Source of the DNA: Candidatus Poribacteria bacterium | GTDB lineage: Bacteria > Poribacteria > WGA-4E > WGA-3G | NCBI GenBank assembly: GCA_012270795.1 | Contig: JAAXHO010000093.1 | Span: 1 to 53,023, forward strand | Length of the DNA: 53,023 bases | Reading direction: 5' to 3' | Part shown: positions 34,117 to 44,296 of the stretch, piece after piece | Layout: every line of letters starts with the position of its first letter | How positions within the stretch are numbered: the stretch's first letter is position 1 | Notes under the pieces: model-generated | What the model was told of the DNA's origin: nothing | The model's database searches: none | What the model saw: only the letters and a program-made list of their open reading frames with translations | Position numbers and translations under genes: made by a program

Positions 34117-35034
34117 CTAATTGGCATTTCGTAACTTCTTAAATAAATCTCCGAAAATAGCATCACGGTTAATACTGGATGCAGTCCGAATAAAATGTCT
34201 ACTGTTGTCAAAACTCCAAGATGGATAATCTGTTAATATTGGACTATGCACTAATTCAGTCGGTACCCAACTGCTATTGACGAGATACGCTGTAGCCGAT
34301 ATATCCCAAATAACCTTTGACCAAGCAAAGTGGTCTTTATGATATTCCTTGAATATTTTGACGAGATAATCACCAATTTTCCCTTGTCCTTGAACATAAC
34401 GTTCCATTTCTGAAACAGTTGTAAGAAGGTGAGAAACCACACCGCGTGCGGGCAGATGAACTAATGGTACTCCAGAGTTGAAAACCACTCTTGCTGCATG
34501 GATATCTTGTGCCAGGTTAAATTCTCGTGTATGAGGCCAATACAGAGGATTCCCACCAAGCCAAACCACAACAATATTCTTGATAATTTCAGGTTCAAGA
34601 AGAATTGCTGAAGCAACATTCGTAATCGCACCAATAGCAACTACATAGAGTGTATCGTCTGTATTTACCGTAGCACGCTTAATCACATCGCTTACTGCAT
34701 CACTATGTAATGGAGTATCTCCATCTGATAAAAACGATCTTGATCCTTTATGAACAAAACCATCTGATTTAACCTCCAGAAAATCCAAAAGTCTAATAAT
34801 CTCATCAAAACTCTTTTCCATTCCATCTTCAGGATTAGTTGAACGGTTATTGTGGAACGGAGCAGCATATATTGCTTCAAGGTTTAGTTGTTCAGGGGAG
34901 AGAATAGCGTGTACGACTGCAAACTGGTCATCAATTTCATTGTAAGTATCAGTGTCAAGCACCATCCGCACAGGTGCTTTTGGTGGCTGTAACATCTCTA
35001 TACGTCTGGATTCAGACATGATTGGGAAGTTCAT
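34117..35034 (-). CDS. Inosine/uridine-preferring nucleoside hydrolase
   Basis: The 305-residue enzyme splits ribonucleosides into base and ribose. The Ca2+-binding signature DTDTYNEIDDQFA is at residues 27-39 with Asp27, Asp29 and Asp35/Asp36. 'YVVAIGAITNVASAILLEPEI' and 'REFNLAQDIHAARVVF', with the EFN substrate stretch, confirm the family. Length is normal and no signal peptide is seen. It is followed by a small hypothetical gene. Its promoter must lie in the AT-rich gap 35035-35380, which also separates it from the divergent popT operon. Confidence 0.93.
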   Translation of the reverse strand: MNFPIMSESRRIEMLQPPKAPVRMVLDTDTYNEIDDQFAVVHAILSPEQLNLEAIYAAPFHNNRSTNPEDGMEKSFDEIIRLLDFLEVKSDGFVHKGSRSFLSDGDTPLHSDAVSDVIKRATVNTDDTLYVVAIGAITNVASAILLEPEIIKNIVVVWLGGNPLYWPHTREFNLAQDIHAARVVFNSGVPLVHLPARGVVSHLLTTVSEMERYVQGQGKIGDYLVKIFKEYHKDHFAWSKVIWDISATAYLVNSSWVPTELVHSPILTDYPSWSFDNSRHFIRTASSINRDAIFGDLFKKLRNAN

Positions 35035-35380
35035 TCATATTTGCCTTTTTGTGTTGGGTTATAGTACAATATTTCCTTATTTTATCATATAATCAAAGTG
35101 AAAAGTCAATAAAATTGTGGTGAAAATTTTTGATTGCATGTTTAAAAATAGAAATTTTTATGATTGAATAACGGATGTAAATAATGGTAATATAATATGT
35201 AAAATTAAAAATATGATATTGAGACTCATTATTATTTTTATGTATTGATATTAAATATCAGTATCATGTATAATATGATATTACTATTGAATATAATAAC
35301 TAACGCTTACAATTAAATTAGAAAGATGTAAAATATTCTACAATCAAGCAATTTCGTGTTTGAGTTCATTTTTTATACGG

Positions 35381-35409
35381 TTGACATAGTTTTAGTTTTA
35401 TAGTATAAT
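35381..35409 (+). promoter_or_regulatory. Perfect sigma-70 promoter of the popT-nadK-recN operon
   Basis: TTGACA (35381-35386), exactly 17 bases, TATAAT (35404-35409). Transcription should start near 35416, about 47 bases before the popT ATG. Such a perfect match suggests strong constitutive transcription. The remaining gap 35035-35380 is very AT-rich and shows no gene. Confidence 0.9.
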
Positions 35410-35462
35410 TCTTGACAGTAAATGACATATCCTAAACGAAATGATAGAGATTGCAGCCGACT

Positions 35463-36461
35463 ATGAATTTTATTCGCTACTTTGTTAACGGCTTCCTGAT
35501 AGGCATTGCCAACATTATTCCGGGTATGAGTGGCGGCACCCTTGCACTTGTCTTGGGTATATATGAAAGATTAATTGCGGCATTACACAACATCGGAACA
35601 TCAACAGCAAAGCGATTTTTTAGCATTTTTACTTTTAGAAAAAGAGCATTTTCGAATTTTCGAGTAGAGTTGCAGCGTATTGACTTTTATTTTTTGTTGA
35701 TATTAGGTATTGGTGCAGTCGTCGCAGTATTGGTATCATCAAAACTGATAGTATTTCTATTGGACTCTCATCATGATGCAACTTACGGTTTCTTTTTTGG
35801 TTTGGTTTTAACATCTATATTAATACCGTTACGAATGCTTAAGGGTTTTAGTTGGCGTGAACTGTTATCATTGCTTGTAGCGGTTGTATTGATAGTAATT
35901 GCGGAGGAACTTAAAAAGTCTGCTGCTGGTTCAACAACGATTTCAGATAATGAAATAGAAATATCTATTGTAACAATCACTGTCTATTTTGTATGCGGTG
36001 CACTGGCGATTTCAGCAATGATTTTGCCCGGAGTTAGCGGTTCGTTTCTGTTGCTTGCATTCGGTGTTTACTTTCCACTGTTAACTGCGATTAAGGATTT
36101 TATAAATGAAGTTCTAGTGATATTCAGAGGAGAAGCGAGTACAGTTTTTGTCAGCAACCTAATGATACTTGTAGTTTTTACAGTTGGTTGTTTATTTGGT
36201 TTATTGGCATTTACAAGGTTGCTGAATTTTTTGCTTGCACGCTTTCGCAATCCGACAATCGCTTTTTTAATTGGGTTAATGGTAGGGTCTTTATACGGTT
36301 TGTGGCCGTTTCGAGCATCTGTAACAGTTGGTGAAAAAAGGTATGATACAGCACACCTGCTTCCACAATTAGATATGAATTTTCTGATTACATTAGGCGT
36401 GTTTCTGGTGGGTTGTGCTGTGATCTTAGGGTTTTCGAAATTAGAGAAGGAGACTGGATGA
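35463..36461 (+). CDS. popT: DUF368 undecaprenyl-phosphate translocase (PopT)
   Basis: This 332-residue polytopic inner-membrane protein begins 'MNFIRYFVNGFLIGIANIIPGMSGGTLALVLGIYERL', the hallmark of DUF368. A second copy of the motif, 'ISAMILPGVSGSFLLLAFGVYFP', lies in the C-terminal half, as in an inverted-repeat transporter. DUF368 proteins have been shown to flip undecaprenyl phosphate back to the cytoplasmic face for recycling. ATG 35463 is used; an upstream in-frame TTG at 35451 is less likely. The stop overlaps the nadK start as ATGA, so the two are coupled. Function would serve peptidoglycan and any lipid-linked glycans, including those of the STT3-like enzyme. Confidence 0.88.
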   Translation: MNFIRYFVNGFLIGIANIIPGMSGGTLALVLGIYERLIAALHNIGTSTAKRFFSIFTFRKRAFSNFRVELQRIDFYFLLILGIGAVVAVLVSSKLIVFLLDSHHDATYGFFFGLVLTSILIPLRMLKGFSWRELLSLLVAVVLIVIAEELKKSAAGSTTISDNEIEISIVTITVYFVCGALAISAMILPGVSGSFLLLAFGVYFPLLTAIKDFINEVLVIFRGEASTVFVSNLMILVVFTVGCLFGLLAFTRLLNFLLARFRNPTIAFLIGLMVGSLYGLWPFRASVTVGEKRYDTAHLLPQLDMNFLITLGVFLVGCAVILGFSKLEKETG

Positions 36462-37321
36462 CGAAAAAGGTCGGGTTTTTTGTCAATACCACGAAAGAAC
36501 AAGCACCACAAGTAGTTGCTGATGTTTCACAGTTGCTAAAAAAAGAAAATGTTGTTCCAATAGTTCCTGATGAACAGGCAACAGACCTTGGTTTTCCACG
36601 AACCGGTGTAGACATCTCACAGATGGTCGAGATGGTTGATTTTGTGCTTGTTCTCGGTGGTGATGGAACGCTTTTAAGTGCAGCACATACACCAAATATA
36701 GAAAAAGTGCCTATTCTTGCTATTAATTTAGGGCATTTAGGATTTCTAACTGACGCATCGTTGGATGAATTAAAACCGACTTTGATCGCTACATTGAAAG
36801 GTGAATATCGTATTGAGCATAGAATGATGCTGGATGTATTTGTGGACAGCCAGAGTGCTTCTCCATTTCATGCTTATGCACTAAACGATGTCGTTATACG
36901 ACACTATACACGCCTGATTGAGTTGAATGCTTATGTTGATGGCGAACTGTTTATACCTTATAATGCGGATGGCTTGATTATTGCGACACCAAGTGGGTCA
37001 ACAGCTTATTCGTTATCTTGCGGAGGAACGATTGTAGCACCACAGTTAGAAGCAATCTTGCTTACACCTATTGCACCCCATAGTCTTACAGTACGACCTT
37101 TTATTGCTCATGGGGAGGCAGAGATAAAGGTTGAGATGCACTCTACTTATGAAAGGCTTGACCTGTCTATTGATGGCGTGCGTGAAACCCATACATTGAC
37201 AAGGGAAGCTGAAATAAGAGTACGTAAAGCAAAACGCACAATTCAACTGATCCGTTCAAAAAGTCATAGCTACTACAAAGCATTACGTGAAAAGTTGATG
37301 TTAGGTGAAAGAATAAAATAA
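36458..37321 (+). CDS. nadK: NAD kinase
   Basis: The 287-residue cytoplasmic kinase makes NADP from NAD with ATP or polyphosphate. The GGDGT motif is at residues 67-71, and 'YNADGLIIATPSGSTAYSLSCGG' at 168-190. The family's GHLGFL segment is also visible. ATG 36458 overlaps the popT stop (ATGA), and AAGGAG stands 5 bases before it, which decides the start against an upstream in-frame codon at 36413. RecN follows 30 bases later, an arrangement (nadK-recN) common in bacteria. Confidence 0.96.
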   Translation: MTKKVGFFVNTTKEQAPQVVADVSQLLKKENVVPIVPDEQATDLGFPRTGVDISQMVEMVDFVLVLGGDGTLLSAAHTPNIEKVPILAINLGHLGFLTDASLDELKPTLIATLKGEYRIEHRMMLDVFVDSQSASPFHAYALNDVVIRHYTRLIELNAYVDGELFIPYNADGLIIATPSGSTAYSLSCGGTIVAPQLEAILLTPIAPHSLTVRPFIAHGEAEIKVEMHSTYERLDLSIDGVRETHTLTREAEIRVRKAKRTIQLIRSKSHSYYKALREKLMLGERIK

Positions 37322-37351
37322 AAAATTGTTAGGTGACCAAAGGAAAGACTC

Positions 37352-39058
37352 GTGATAGAAACACTCTCTATCCGCAACATTGCACTGATTGACGAATTGG
37401 AATTGGAACTATCACCTGGATTAAACATCTTTACTGGTGAGACAGGAGCTGGAAAATCCGTTATCCTCAAATCGATTGCGTTGGTTTTAGGTGAACGAAC
37501 ATCAGCAGATATAGTACGAGAAGGTACTGACGCAGCATCGGTTGAAATAGGTGTTCTTCCATCTATACCGCTTCCAATTGATACTGACACCGATGACAGT
37601 CTATTATTATCAAGACACATCAACTCAAACGGTAGAAGTCGTTGTCGTATCAATGGAGAATTAGCAAACTTAAAGACACTTGAAGAAATTGGTTCACTCT
37701 TAGTTGATATTCATGGGCAACACGAGCATCAATCGTTATTTAGAACAGATACACATCTGGAACTATTAGATGATTTTGGTGAGACGGATGAAGAACGTAA
37801 ACAGGTAAGTGATAATTATCACAATTTACTTGATTTACAAAGAGAAATTGATACACTTTTACATACATTAAGGACCTCTGAACGTGAAAAGGAATTACTT
37901 GAGTTTGAGGTAAAGGAACTTGCCTCAGCAAATCTCAGAGCGGGAGAAGAGGAGGAATTGACGGCGGAAATTGGTATCCTTAATAACGCAGAGGAATTGT
38001 ATGAGTCTGCCAATCTTGTGTATGAACAACTGGATGGTGATTCACAAGCAGATGTAGGAAGTATAGGTTCACCCGGTAGTTTTTCAGTATTACAAAATCT
38101 TAGGGATGCAGCAAAAACAGTAGCAAAGTTATCTGAAGTTGATAGCAGTTTATCTGAATTGAGTGAGAGATTAGATTCATCGTTATATGAACTTGAAGAT
38201 ATATCATCACAGATAATTCAATACGCGGAATCAGTGGAATTTAATCCGGCGCGTCTTGCTGAAGTATCTGATCGGCTTGACCTTATTTCTAAATTCAAGC
38301 GGCGATATGGAAACACTATTTCAGATATGTTAGAATATCAAGCGGAGGCAGAAAAAAAATTAGAGAATATTGAACTCGGTTCAGAAAAAATAGAATTGCT
38401 TCAAACCCAAATTCGGAAAATGAAACAGGTAGTCCGAGAGTTATGCATTGCATTGTCTAACAAACGGAAGGTCGTAGCAGAAAAATTGTCAAAGTTAGTG
38501 GAAAAAGAACTCCAGGAATTGGGGATGGAAAAAGCAGAATTTTATACGTCAGTTGAACCGATTGAAGATACAAATGGATTGCTACTCATTGACGGGAAAC
38601 GGTATGTTCTTCGTGAAAATGGCATGGATAAAGTTGAGTTCTTAATTGCCCCGAACGTAGGGTCAGAGTTGCGTCCATTGACAAGAATTGCATCTGGTGG
38701 TGAGATCTCCCGTGTCATGCTGGCACTTAAAACAGTTTTGGTTCAAGTAGACAACATTCCAACAGTACTTTTTGATGAGATTGATAGCGGTATAGGTGGT
38801 AAAATCGCTGATGTTGTAGGGAAAAAACTGAAAGAACTCTCTCAAACTGCACAGGTAATTTGTATCACACACCTACCACAGATTGCCCGTTTTGCAGATA
38901 GACATTTTCTGGTTGAAAAAAAGGTCGTGGCAGAAAAAACTTTGATAACTGCCAAGTCGTTAAATGATACAGAACGCGTGACGGAAATTGCTCGCATGCA
39001 CGGCGGAAAGGAGACTGAAGTCGGTCTCGCACATGCCCGTGAATTACTGAATGGTTAA
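37352..39058 (+). CDS. recN: DNA repair protein RecN
   Basis: The 568-residue SMC-like ATPase helps in double-strand-break repair. Walker A GETGAGKSV is at residues 29-37. Two helical coiled-coil arms lie in the middle, about 150-390. The ABC signature 'IASGGEISRVMLAL' is near 446-459, and Walker B 'VLFDEIDSG' near 471-479. The start is GTG 37352, with AAAGGAAAG upstream and the conserved N-terminus IETLSIRNIALIDELELEL directly after. Length is typical. Its stop lies about 20 bases before the likely start of the oxidoreductase gene. Confidence 0.96.
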   Translation: MIETLSIRNIALIDELELELSPGLNIFTGETGAGKSVILKSIALVLGERTSADIVREGTDAASVEIGVLPSIPLPIDTDTDDSLLLSRHINSNGRSRCRINGELANLKTLEEIGSLLVDIHGQHEHQSLFRTDTHLELLDDFGETDEERKQVSDNYHNLLDLQREIDTLLHTLRTSEREKELLEFEVKELASANLRAGEEEELTAEIGILNNAEELYESANLVYEQLDGDSQADVGSIGSPGSFSVLQNLRDAAKTVAKLSEVDSSLSELSERLDSSLYELEDISSQIIQYAESVEFNPARLAEVSDRLDLISKFKRRYGNTISDMLEYQAEAEKKLENIELGSEKIELLQTQIRKMKQVVRELCIALSNKRKVVAEKLSKLVEKELQELGMEKAEFYTSVEPIEDTNGLLLIDGKRYVLRENGMDKVEFLIAPNVGSELRPLTRIASGGEISRVMLALKTVLVQVDNIPTVLFDEIDSGIGGKIADVVGKKLKELSQTAQVICITHLPQIARFADRHFLVEKKVVAEKTLITAKSLNDTERVTEIARMHGGKETEVGLAHARELLNG

Positions 39059-39080
39059 AAACATTCAAAGGATCATCTAT

Positions 39081-42000
39081 ATGATGGATGAAAGGTTTAC
39101 ACAATCAAACGGTACAAATGTCTATACCGGTTGTGAATTGCTTGTTAAAGGTGCATTAGAAAGCGGTGTGAGTCTGTTAACAGGTTATCCCGGTTCCCCT
39201 CTTGCTGAGGTGTTTGATGTCTTACAACGCAATGCCGATCTCCTCAAATCGAACGGTATCGTAGCACAGATAGCAAATAATGAAGCATTGAGTATTGCAC
39301 GTTTGAACGGATCACAAATGGCAGACATACGTGCAATCGCATTTATGAAAAGTGTGGGCATGCATGTCGGTTCCGATGCACTAGCAATTGGTAATATGGC
39401 GGGTACGACTGGTGGGGCAGTCGTCGTTGTCGGTGACGATACATGGTCTTATAGTACACAAGTTCCCGCGGATTCCCGGATTTTAGCACGACACCTCTAT
39501 ATGCCACTCATAGAACCAGCAACATGGTTAGAGTTAAAAAACTGGATAGACGTAGCATTTGAAGTTTCTGCGGAAGCAAATCTGTATACATGCTTTTTAA
39601 TCACACAGAACCAAGCAGATGGCGGGGGGAATGTTGAACTAAACCCAAACCGATATCATTCCATTAGTCATATTTCTCAGACTGAAATAGACACAGGTTT
39701 AATATCAACAGATGATCGTGTGGTTTTACCCCCTGACACTGCTCGAATTGAGGTTGAAACACTCCGTAATAGGCTTCCAAAAGCACTTGAAACTGCAAAA
39801 CGATTAGGTATCAATGAAATACTTTATCCTACAGAGAAACAAAGAAATTCAACGTCAAACAACGGACAACGAAGAATCGGATTTGTTACATCAGGATTCA
39901 GCTATTGCTATTTAGAACATGCATTAACTGAACTGGACATCAGCGGTACTATTCCTATTTTAAAGCTGGGGATGACTCATCCACTTGATACAGAAATCAT
40001 ATTTGAGTTTGCTCAAGAAATAGATGAAATATTCGTTATTGAAGAGAAACGACCTATACTTGAAAATGAAATCAAAGCATTTTTAACACAGATGTATCAA
40101 GAAGGGAAGCTAAAAAAATATATCAAAGTATGGGGCAAACATTTTCCCGACGGCTTAAACGGGATTCCTACCGAAGCAGGATTAGATACATCTATTCTAA
40201 TTCAAAGACTCTTACCTATCTTTGTAGATAATCCTAAGAAGGGGCAATATGCATCAAATGTTCCTATTGATTCAGAACGATTGGCACAAGAAGCACTCTT
40301 ACATCAAGAAGTCGCTGAGATAAAGACTGATATTCCCGCACGTACACCCACTTTCTGTCCTGGTTGTCCCCATAGAGATTCTTCAAGTGTTCTTCTTGAA
40401 ATAACGGAACACTTCATGGATACAGATTATATGAATAAACATTACAAGTCATCTCCAGTTGACCTTGTTTTTCATGGGGATATTGGTTGCTATTCAATGT
40501 TAAAGTATGAACCTTTTCCACGGTTGATGCATAATCTATCTGCGATGACTTTAGGGGGTGGTGCTGGAGCTGGGATTGACCCCTTCATTGTCAATAAACA
40601 GATTGTGTTTATGGGGGATTCAACATTCTTTCATGGCGGTATGTCCGCAATATCTGATTCAATAAAAAATAACCAAGATATAACCTACATCATTTTAGAT
40701 AACCAAACAACCGCAATGACAGGACACCAACCGACTCCATCAGGAGGATTGGACATACTCGGAAATCCTACCTTTGCACAGGACATTGAAAAAGTCACAC
40801 AAGGCTTAGCTGGTAAATCTGACATATCTATTGTAAGGACAAATCCAGAAGACCGTCTAAAATATAAAAAACTTCTTGAAACCACCATTTTGAAATCTGG
40901 TGTAAAAATCATTATTGCGGACAAAGAATGTGCAATTACTTTCCACAGACGACTGAGACGAGAACAGCAAGCAATAAAAGAGAAAGATGGCTACATAAAG
41001 GTCGAAAAACATATAAATATAACACATGAAGTTTGTGAATTTTGTTTAGAATGCACCAAATCTACTGGATGCCCTGCTTTAAAAATTATAGATACAGATT
41101 ATGGTGACAAAATTGCTATTGACAAATCAAATTGCGTTACAGATGGTGCTTGTGCACGGATAAAATATGCATGCCCTTCCTTTGAAGAAGTTGTCGTAAC
41201 ACGTAAACGTCCCCCGCGTTCACAACCGATTCAGCTTAGAAAAAAGACCGATGCGGAAAGTAAGTCATCAATGGATGGTTGGGAAGAAACAGGATTAACA
41301 GAATTATTAGCACAGATCGGTTTAGATGGCGTTCAGCCATTGCCCCCACCGCCCCCAAGAAACATTGGTACAGTTTGGAGTGCTTATGCTGCTGGTGTCG
41401 GAGGAATGGGGATCGGAACAATATCAAAAATCCTTGTGGTTGCAGGTTTCATACAAGGTTACGAGATACACTTCTGTGATAGGAAAGGATTGGCAATTCG
41501 CAATGGTGGGGTCTATACACACGTTACATATACGCATAAAGATGCAAAAATATCTCCAATTATTCCTTATGGGAAAGCAGATTTGGTGTTAGGACTTGAC
41601 ATATTAGAGACTGTTAGAGGCATTTCAGCAGATTCTGTTTTCCGTGTCGCATCAAAGAAACGAACAGATGCCGTTGTAAATACCGCTAAAAATGAAACTA
41701 TGTCTACGCTCATCGGGCAAGATAGTTTTGAAACCAACGCATTAGAAAACACTATCCAACAGAATACAAATGAGTACGTGGGTATAAATCTATTTGATAT
41801 CTCAGAACATTTGTTCGGAACTAAACTATATGCAAATATTATGATATTAGGTGTGGCATTTCAGCGAGGCCTGATCCCCCTTGAATTGAAACCATTGCAG
41901 CTCGCTATGAAACAGATGGTCAAACGTTCAGATCTACAGCAGAATTTCAATGCTTTTGAGATCGGACGACATCTGGCAATAGTCGAGAATTCAGTTAAAA

Positions 42001-42749
42001 TAACTTATCAGAATATACCTGATAGTTCAAAGCAAACTTACGAAGAAGTCTTGAGTGAGAAAAAGAAAATCCTATTAGGAAAATATCGTGGGAAACAAAT
42101 TGCAGACTCATATCTAACTATGGTAGAGGAAACAGTCGAAAATCTTAAACTGGATGTATCTACAAACAGACTCTTGGCGATTTACATCTATGACTTAATT
42201 CAGTTTGAGAACGTCAAATATGCACAACGTTACATTGATAAGATTGTACAAATATTTGATAAGGATTTTGACAATTACCTTGCGACAAAAACAACTATTA
42301 AATACCTACATAAAGTGATGTTAATTAAAGACGAAGTATATGTATCGCATTTATTGACAAGCAAAGAAAAGTTGGCACGTGATAAGATCCGCTATAATAT
42401 AGATGAGGCAAACGGGGACAGGATTCGTTATCTACATCTAAATCGTCCGCATTTCACTATAATGGGTTTAGATACTGAATTTGATATGAATGCTCGTAAT
42501 TGGATGCTTCATCTCATGAAAAGAATGAAGTTTCTCCGAAGATGGTTATCTCAGTGGCATGCAAAAGAGAGAGAATTCCGTGAATGGTATATCCGAGAAG
42601 TAATTGATACATTTTCTCCAACCGACGAGGAAAGTTATTCAAAGCATGTGCAGGCATTAGAATGCGTTGAAAACGTCCGTGGATATAGAGAAATTCGCTA
42701 TCCGAAGATGGAAGAAGCAAAAAACTTAGTGGAAAAACTGTTGAAATAA
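39081..42749 (+). CDS. Fused indolepyruvate:ferredoxin oxidoreductase
   Basis: The protein of about 1222 residues would oxidatively decarboxylate aryl-pyruvates or related 2-oxo acids to acyl-CoA, reducing ferredoxin. The N-terminal alpha domain starts 'VYTGCELLVKGALESGVSLLTGYPGSPL'. A TPP domain holds 'FCPGCPHRDSS' (about 424), 'GDIGCYSM' (466) and 'MGDSTFFHGG' (512). A cysteine-rich Fe-S stretch lies near 652-700 (CEFCLEC...). The gamma domain 'GVGGMGIGTISKILVVAG' is near 772, followed by a C-terminal DUF6537-type region. All parts are on one chain, as in the long IOR group. ATG 39081 is preferred over 39051 because AAAGGA lies 7 bases upstream. It probably belongs to the popT-nadK-recN transcript. 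Confidence 0.88.
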   Translation: MMDERFTQSNGTNVYTGCELLVKGALESGVSLLTGYPGSPLAEVFDVLQRNADLLKSNGIVAQIANNEALSIARLNGSQMADIRAIAFMKSVGMHVGSDALAIGNMAGTTGGAVVVVGDDTWSYSTQVPADSRILARHLYMPLIEPATWLELKNWIDVAFEVSAEANLYTCFLITQNQADGGGNVELNPNRYHSISHISQTEIDTGLISTDDRVVLPPDTARIEVETLRNRLPKALETAKRLGINEILYPTEKQRNSTSNNGQRRIGFVTSGFSYCYLEHALTELDISGTIPILKLGMTHPLDTEIIFEFAQEIDEIFVIEEKRPILENEIKAFLTQMYQEGKLKKYIKVWGKHFPDGLNGIPTEAGLDTSILIQRLLPIFVDNPKKGQYASNVPIDSERLAQEALLHQEVAEIKTDIPARTPTFCPGCPHRDSSSVLLEITEHFMDTDYMNKHYKSSPVDLVFHGDIGCYSMLKYEPFPRLMHNLSAMTLGGGAGAGIDPFIVNKQIVFMGDSTFFHGGMSAISDSIKNNQDITYIILDNQTTAMTGHQPTPSGGLDILGNPTFAQDIEKVTQGLAGKSDISIVRTNPEDRLKYKKLLETTILKSGVKIIIADKECAITFHRRLRREQQAIKEKDGYIKVEKHINITHEVCEFCLECTKSTGCPALKIIDTDYGDKIAIDKSNCVTDGACARIKYACPSFEEVVVTRKRPPRSQPIQLRKKTDAESKSSMDGWEETGLTELLAQIGLDGVQPLPPPPPRNIGTVWSAYAAGVGGMGIGTISKILVVAGFIQGYEIHFCDRKGLAIRNGGVYTHVTYTHKDAKISPIIPYGKADLVLGLDILETVRGISADSVFRVASKKRTDAVVNTAKNETMSTLIGQDSFETNALENTIQQNTNEYVGINLFDISEHLFGTKLYANIMILGVAFQRGLIPLELKPLQLAMKQMVKRSDLQQNFNAFEIGRHLAIVENSVKITYQNIPDSSKQTYEEVLSEKKKILLGKYRGKQIADSYLTMVEETVENLKLDVSTNRLLAIYIYDLIQFENVKYAQRYIDKIVQIFDKDFDNYLATKTTIKYLHKVMLIKDEVYVSHLLTSKEKLARDKIRYNIDEANGDRIRYLHLNRPHFTIMGLDTEFDMNARNWMLHLMKRMKFLRRWLSQWHAKEREFREWYIREVIDTFSPTDEESYSKHVQALECVENVRGYREIRYPKMEEAKNLVEKLLK

Positions 42750-42831
42750 ATAGCACAATTCAATAATACTTCTGGCAATGTGGAAATCATAAATTAATTT
42801 ATCCATAAAAAAGAAGATTGCAATTTGTTAT

Positions 42832-43713
42832 ATGGACAAACCACATACTATCACTGGACGTACTCGCATTGTTGGTGTCATTGGTGCACCAGTTGAGCAT
42901 AGTCGTTCACCTCAGATGCACAATGCTGCGCTTGCAAAAGCAGGACTTGATTATATATATGTACCGTTCAATGTGCCCCCTAATGCAGTAGCTGAGGCAA
43001 TGAATGGATTTAAGGCACTCAACGTAGTTGGTATCAATGTCACACTTCCCCATAAACAAGCAGTGATACCGTATCTTTCATCTATCTCGCGGGAAGCAGA
43101 ACTCATAGGGGCAGTTAACACACTAACTTTTTCTGATGGAAAGATACATGGAGAAAATACCGACGCGCCAGGATTTATACGCGCATTAGAAGAAACAGGA
43201 GCAGCCGTACCTGTCAGTAAGGATGTTGTTGTATTAGGTGCTGGTGGGTCAGCACGAGCAATTGTAGTCGCATTGGTATTGGCTGGTATACGCTCAGTTA
43301 TAATTGCAAACCGAACAACACCAAAAGCCGTTACCTTAGCAGAAGAACTATCTGAAAAAATATATGCACCTCAAGACAAAATTGGACAAAAAACCGTGCT
43401 CACAGGTATGGGGCTGAATGATACGCGGTTGCCTGATGCCGTCAAGAACTGTGCTTTACTTGTAAGCACTTCTTCATCAAGTATGGACCCTTCTTTACCC
43501 TTGTTAATTGATCCAGGTTGGTTACATCCAGAAATAATTGTTTGTGATATTGTATATACTCCGCCAATGACAACGTTATTAACAGTAGCTGCCGAAAAGC
43601 AATGTCACATCATAGGTGGACTCGGTATGTTGGTACATCAAGGGGCAATTGCCTTTGAACGTTGGACAGGCGTAACACCTTGCTTAGCAACGATGCAACA
43701 AGCACTCTTGTGA
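42832..43713 (+). CDS. aroE: Shikimate dehydrogenase
   Basis: The 293-residue cytoplasmic enzyme reduces 3-dehydroshikimate to shikimate with NADPH in aromatic amino acid synthesis. The shikimate-binding SRS of 'EHSRSPQMHN' is at 23-32. The catalytic Lys75 lies in VTLPHKQAV, Asn96 in AVNTL and Asp111 in NTDAPGF. The NADP motif GAGGSARA is at 136-143. The C-terminal 'GGLGMLVHQGAIAFERWTG' is also canonical. No strong ribosome site precedes the ATG. It stands alone between the IOR gene and a MITE. Confidence 0.95.
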   Translation: MDKPHTITGRTRIVGVIGAPVEHSRSPQMHNAALAKAGLDYIYVPFNVPPNAVAEAMNGFKALNVVGINVTLPHKQAVIPYLSSISREAELIGAVNTLTFSDGKIHGENTDAPGFIRALEETGAAVPVSKDVVVLGAGGSARAIVVALVLAGIRSVIIANRTTPKAVTLAEELSEKIYAPQDKIGQKTVLTGMGLNDTRLPDAVKNCALLVSTSSSSMDPSLPLLIDPGWLHPEIIVCDIVYTPPMTTLLTVAAEKQCHIIGGLGMLVHQGAIAFERWTGVTPCLATMQQALL

Positions 43714-43759
43714 ATATATATAAAAAATATAAGGCTTTTTCTTTAAACTACCTATAATA

Positions 43760-43913
43760 TATGGTGAATTATTGAAATAATTATACACCTCTTCTGTAGG
43801 AGCGACCTTTGGTCGCGACCGTGCGGTCTCTTCTGTAGGAGCGACCTCCCGGGTCGCGACCAAAGGTCGCTCCTACAACTCAGAATGTAGAATTAATTGT
43901 ATAATTTACCATA
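43760..43913. mobile_element. MITE family A, copy 3 (154 bp)
   Basis: A complete element with TATGGTGAATTATTGAAATA at the left, TGTATAATTTACCATA at the right and TA flanks. The core holds two GTAGGAGCGACC units instead of one. It differs from copy 4 at 52585 by only two bases over 154. It lies between aroE and zapA. Confidence 0.93.
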
Positions 43914-43968
43914 GTTTGCATTCAAGACGCAGTGGCGTTATATTGAAATATGACAGAAAGGAAAAAAC

Positions 43969-44283
43969 ATGCAAGAAGAACAGCGGACAGAGGAAGAAAA
44001 TCAATCAGATTCAGATAAGACTACTGCTATCCGATTTGTAGTTTTAGGTATCCCTTATTCTATTAGACCCACTGAGGAATTGAGTGCAGAGGATATTGAT
44101 GTCTTGGTTGCCTATGTAAAAAACCGGATAGAAAGTTTTAGACAAAAGGGCTATGATGAATCAAGAATTCCAATTCTCGCAGCTTTTGACATAGCTAATG
44201 AGTTGCGGGAACTACAAAAGTTTTACGAATTGCCTATCAATCGCGCAATAGACAAATTGAAATTTGTACTTGAACCCGATTAG
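43969..44283 (+). CDS. zapA: Cell division protein ZapA-like
   Basis: The 104-residue cytoplasmic protein matches ZapA, which tethers and bundles FtsZ protofilaments at mid-cell. After a charged, variable start of about 20 residues comes 'IRFVVLGIPYSIRPTEELSAEDIDVLVAYVKNRIESFRQKG'. A helix, 'IPILAAFDIANELRELQKFYE', then corresponds to the ZapA dimerisation and coiled-coil region. AAAGGAAAA stands before ATG 43969. Sequence conservation in ZapA is low, so the assignment rests on the whole pattern and length. Confidence 0.8.
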   Translation: MQEEQRTEEENQSDSDKTTAIRFVVLGIPYSIRPTEELSAEDIDVLVAYVKNRIESFRQKGYDESRIPILAAFDIANELRELQKFYELPINRAIDKLKFVLEPD

Positions 44284-44296
44284 ATGCAATTTGTAT

